From Pedobacter frigidisoli (lineage in GTDB: Bacteria > Bacteroidota > Bacteroidia > Sphingobacteriales > Sphingobacteriaceae): a stretch of DNA of 64,000 bases. Shown here in pieces: positions 61,430 through 64,000 of the stretch. The notes beneath the pieces were generated by a model. The model was not told where the DNA came from and did not search any database. It was given only the letters and a program-made list of their open reading frames with translations. Within the stretch, counting starts at the first letter, position 1. Each line of letters starts with the position of its first letter. The position numbers and the translations under genes were made by a program. The DNA lies in the NCBI RefSeq assembly GCF_004331675.1, contig NZ_SJSN01000010.1, positions 178,668 through 242,667 of the forward strand. Reading direction: 5' to 3'.

Positions 61430-62344
61430 TTAAGCGAAAGCAGAAACGAGCTTAAAAACGATTTTTTGACTTAAGGGTTGAGACTGGTAAAATATTTTCT
61501 CGATAAGATAAGTTAACAAAACAGCTTTCCTTTTCTTGAAGTGTGAGGCAAAAAGATCAATGCAGGTACTGTGAAGCTCTTCGCTGTAAATGAACCATTT
61601 TAATTTGTCAACTACCATCCTACGAATATTGGCATCTTGTGAGTGCAGGTAAATATCCCTATGCGCAAAAAATATTGGTACCTTAAGTTCCTTATCTTGG
61701 TGAGTAGACTGGCTAGGGTGAATGCGATAATAGAATAACCTATCTGGTTTTGATGTAAACTTGAAATCCTTAACTAGAAGCTTAAGCCATAAATGGTAGT
61801 CCTCTACATTTTGTATGGAGATTGACTCGCTGAAACCTCCTACTTTCATGATAGCCTCTTTTTTCATCAAAACTGATAGAATCGGTATTTGGTTCTGATT
61901 CAAGAAGTCCTCTAAGTCATTTTTATCCCAGATGTTTTTGATCTTGACATCCAAATTTGAAATCGAACCATCCTCTAGGTTATATCCCTGTGAAAATAGC
62001 AAGTCTATTTTTTGATTGTTTCGCATAAACTCAATTTGCATACTTAACTTATTTGGTATCCACTTATCGTCTGCGTCTAAAAAAGAGATATATGCCCCCT
62101 TACTTATTTCCAATCCTAAATTTCTCGCCTTTCCTTGCTTCCCATTTTCTTGATATAAATATTTGATTCGGGAATCTTTAAGAAAAGAAGTTATTATGTA
62201 TTTTGTTTTGTCTTTTGAGCCATCGTCAACAATTATTAATTCCCAGTCTTTATAAGTTTGATTGATAACGCTTATTATACTTTCTGCTATAAACAGTTCA
62301 GCATTGAACGCTGGCATAATAATGGAAATTAGATCTTTATCCAT
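61430..62344 (-). CDS. Glycosyltransferase family 2
   Basis: A 304-residue protein that opens ISIIMPAFNAELFIAESIIS. VDDGSKDKT (39-47) and FLDADDKWIPNKL (88-100) define the donor/metal site, and NVEDYHLWLKLL the catalytic-base strand. It belongs to the same GT2 group as 60536 and 47936. The start overlaps the fucosyltransferase stop by 16 bp. Confidence 0.88.
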   Translation of the reverse strand: MDKDLISIIMPAFNAELFIAESIISVINQTYKDWELIIVDDGSKDKTKYIITSFLKDSRIKYLYQENGKQGKARNLGLEISKGAYISFLDADDKWIPNKLSMQIEFMRNNQKIDLLFSQGYNLEDGSISNLDVKIKNIWDKNDLEDFLNQNQIPILSVLMKKEAIMKVGGFSESISIQNVEDYHLWLKLLVKDFKFTSKPDRLFYYRIHPSQSTHQDKELKVPIFFAHRDIYLHSQDANIRRMVVDKLKWFIYSEELHSTCIDLFASHFKKRKAVLLTYLIEKIFYQSQPLSQKIVFKLVSAFA

Positions 62345-63165
62345 TCCTTTGGTACAATGTTCGTTTCTGTTGTCGCAAGCCAGTTTTTTGGTGCGATGAT
62401 TATTTTATCAACATTTTGATTTAGCCAAGCCGCCCACCAGCTATAGCTGCTGTTGGCAATTATATTGTGCTTACAAATACTCATTAGATACATATCTTCC
62501 CAGCTCTTGCTATTCGTGCTGGATACGATGGTAAATAAGTGTTTGCTTGATTGAAAGTGGAGTCTGCACCAATCCGGGTCATCTGAAAATACATAAAAAT
62601 GGGGATTGGAAATTAGCTGCTCTAATTTCTCGACTGCGGCATCATAATAGGATTTTGGCAACAATCCATGAAAAGAGTTTGCTGCAGGTAGGAGATAGTC
62701 TCCTCTTCTAACATGTATACCAACTGAAGATCTATCTGGCATAATCTTAAATTTCAAGCCCTTATTTGCTTCAGAAACGTCCTGGAATCGAAAATCTTGT
62801 AATAATTGACTTCTAATTTTCTTAAAATAATTCTCATCTTGGAAATATCCATCCAGATACGTGATAGTCCATTCCGTTTGTCGAAAGGCTATCCATTCAT
62901 TGTTTTCGGTTTGATGAATGTACTTGGTTCTGGGTAAGATCGATCGCTTTACTAGGTATCCCAATAATTTATTACATTTGATTAGCTTGATATTATTAAA
63001 TATAGTTAAGGCTAAATCCCTTGCTGTGAAGTAGTCATTGGTGAATTTATTTTTGCTCAGAAAAGAGGTATCGATTAACAGCATAGAATTTTTTGCAAGA
63101 CTTTTGGCTACAGCATATTGAAACATTTGATTTCCAAGACCTCCTTGGAGTTTTACTATCACCAT
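62329..63165 (-). CDS. Alpha-1,2-fucosyltransferase (GT11)
   Basis: A 278-residue protein with the GT11 signatures GGLGNQMFQYA (8-18), the HxRRGDYL donor-binding motif (HVRRGDYL, 151-158) and NSSYSWWAAWL (about 237-247), followed by IIAPKNW. These enzymes add fucose in alpha-1,2 linkage from GDP-fucose. GDP-fucose synthesis genes (gmd, fcl) are not in the window. It shows that the glycan is likely fucosylated. Confidence 0.92.
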   Translation of the reverse strand: MVIVKLQGGLGNQMFQYAVAKSLAKNSMLLIDTSFLSKNKFTNDYFTARDLALTIFNNIKLIKCNKLLGYLVKRSILPRTKYIHQTENNEWIAFRQTEWTITYLDGYFQDENYFKKIRSQLLQDFRFQDVSEANKGLKFKIMPDRSSVGIHVRRGDYLLPAANSFHGLLPKSYYDAAVEKLEQLISNPHFYVFSDDPDWCRLHFQSSKHLFTIVSSTNSKSWEDMYLMSICKHNIIANSSYSWWAAWLNQNVDKIIIAPKNWLATTETNIVPKEWIKI

Positions 63166-63166
63166 A

Positions 63167-63721
63167 CTAATTTATAACGAACCAAAAGCATCCGCATCCG
63201 TAATTTTGTATAGTACCGAGTGATAGTGGCGCGTTCAACATAAACTCATCAGAATCGGTTACTAATGCGAATTCTTTGAGCCTAAAGCCACTCATGTAAG
63301 TTAATATTGTATGTGGATCATAAATCCTGTGCGCATTGAATACAACTTTGGGCTTCCCAACAGGTACCACGATTAGCAGATTCCCGTATTTTGCGCAAAC
63401 CCGCTTTAACTCTTCCAACGGTTTCAAATCGCCGTCGGGATCAAGTGGACCCCCATATCTTCCAAGTCCTATATGTTCAACTGTATGCATACATGAGATT
63501 GATTTGACGGAATCATTCTCAAATGGCAACTGCATTAAACCTCCTTTGAGAGACCTTAAATCATCTAAATCAATTCTGGCTGGTCTTAAGTCATAAAAAT
63601 CAACCGGGATAAATGCTGACAATATGCTGCAAAAATGTAGGGTTGAGGAAATGTCTACATGTTTTGATGGATTTATTGCCTTAATGATTCTGGTAGCCCA
63701 GGTGTAATCGGGAAATAACAC
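63167..63721 (-). pseudogene. DUF268 gene truncated at its 5' end by an IS element
   Basis: A 184-residue remnant of a DUF268 protein, a methyltransferase-like family of glycan loci. VDFYDLRPARIDL, SCMHTVEHIGLGRYGGPLDP, NLLIVVPVGKP and FNAHRIYDPHTIL are conserved landmarks. The family usually has roughly 60-80 more residues at the N-terminus. Here the frame begins with GTG exactly at the edge of an IS21-type end, and no better start is present. The remnant may still be translated from a start inside the element. The 2 bases between its stop and the fucosyltransferase gene show the original operon. Confidence 0.75.
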
Positions 63722-64000
63722 TGCACAAGAATTGGCAATTAAGAGTGCACAGAAAACGGCAACAAGTGTGCACAGTTTTACAAAGCTAATCTTCTGGTCC
63801 TAACTTGCAAATATTGTTTTCCTATTTTCCATTCTGTAAGATTTTCCCGCAAGACTGATTACCTCACACCGGAATAGAAGCCTGTCCAGCAGAGCTGTGG
63901 CCAGCACCTCATCATCCAGCATTTTGGCCCAGTCAGCAGGCATTTTGTTGGTGGTGATAATAAATGAGGTGCTTTCATAAAGTTGGTTTACGAAGTTAAA
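63722..64000 (-). mobile_element. IS21-family insertion sequence, right-hand part cut by the window
   Basis: The element begins at about 63722 with TGCACA and runs past the window edge. Three TGCACA repeats at 63722, 63746 and 63769, spaced 24 and 23 bp, two of them followed by a GGCAA motif, match the multiple end repeats of IS21 elements. The istB stop lies just inside (63800). The outer tip starts with TG, as expected. The other end and any target duplication lie outside the window. Confidence 0.8.
63800..64000 (-). CDS. istB: IstB-like helper ATPase of an IS21 element (C-terminal part)
   Basis: The 66 C-terminal residues of an IstB protein; the gene continues beyond the window edge. The motifs [26 protein letters not shown] and [13 protein letters not shown] are the conserved end of IstB. 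IstB is the AAA+ helper that selects targets for the IS21 transposase. The stop is TAG at 63800-63802 (on the - strand). The istA transposase should lie outside the window. Confidence 0.92.
   Translation of the reverse strand, partial: FNFVNQLYESTSFIITTNKMPADWAKMLDDEVLATALLDRLLFRCEVISLAGKSYRMENRKTIFAS

Overview
The window looks like a piece of a Bacteroidota chromosome, most likely from the Sphingobacteriaceae (Pedobacter/Mucilaginibacter-like). The evidence is a PorV-type outer-membrane protein, two giant secreted proteins with type IX secretion (T9SS) C-terminal sorting domains, Bacteroidetes-type tra genes (TraE/F/G/J/K/M/N), an exosortase locus of the kind seen in that group, and TAnnTTTG-like -7 promoter boxes. 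The genus is inference.

Region 1 (about 0.65-21.4 kb, + strand) is the transfer core of an integrative conjugative element or integrated plasmid. In order it holds an excisionase-like HTH protein; a 725-bp gap with a cluster of hairpins and a terminator-like structure; a primase-like Toprim protein; a MobC-like accessory protein and a relaxase; a ParA-like ATPase with an unusual P-loop; the mating-pair formation genes (two DUF4134 proteins, a DUF4133 protein, the VirB4-type TraG ATPase, three tandem paralogous secreted proteins, TraJ, TraK, a TraL-like protein, TraM, TraN); a VirD4-type coupling protein; an M23 peptidase; an ArdC-like protein; and DUF4099/DUF3945-type cargo. Genes are tightly packed, often with ATGA overlaps. 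No integrase or attachment site is visible, so the element's limits are not defined here.

Region 2 (21.6-26.4 kb) holds two regulators on the - strand (Crp/Fnr-type; membrane AraC-type), a methyltransferase, and a PorV-like gene followed by a polysaccharide deacetylase. By eye the base composition turns AT-rich from about 23.6 kb.

Region 3 (26.7-36.9 kb, + strand) carries two very large T9SS cargo proteins that share a homologous C-terminal region of about 630 residues. They are followed after 10 bp by a 76-residue protein with a signal peptide, a P-L-D motif, a membrane segment and a basic tail, which resembles a PID-CTERM exosortase substrate.

Region 4 (36.9-63.7 kb, - strand) is a surface-polysaccharide locus read toward the T9SS region. 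It has about 20 glycosyltransferases, acetyltransferases, three methyltransferase-like genes, one Wzy-like polymerase and a two-domain glycosyltransferase-exosortase fusion. No flippase, initiating transferase, export gene or nucleotide-sugar synthesis gene is present. An O-acyltransferase in the middle is broken by frameshift. The upstream end is cut by an IS21-family element (63722 to beyond 64000) that appears to have removed the N-terminus of a DUF268 gene.

The likely theme of regions 3 and 4 is cell-surface construction: T9SS cargo, a small sorted protein, an exosortase joined to a glycosyltransferase, and a large glycan assembly line.
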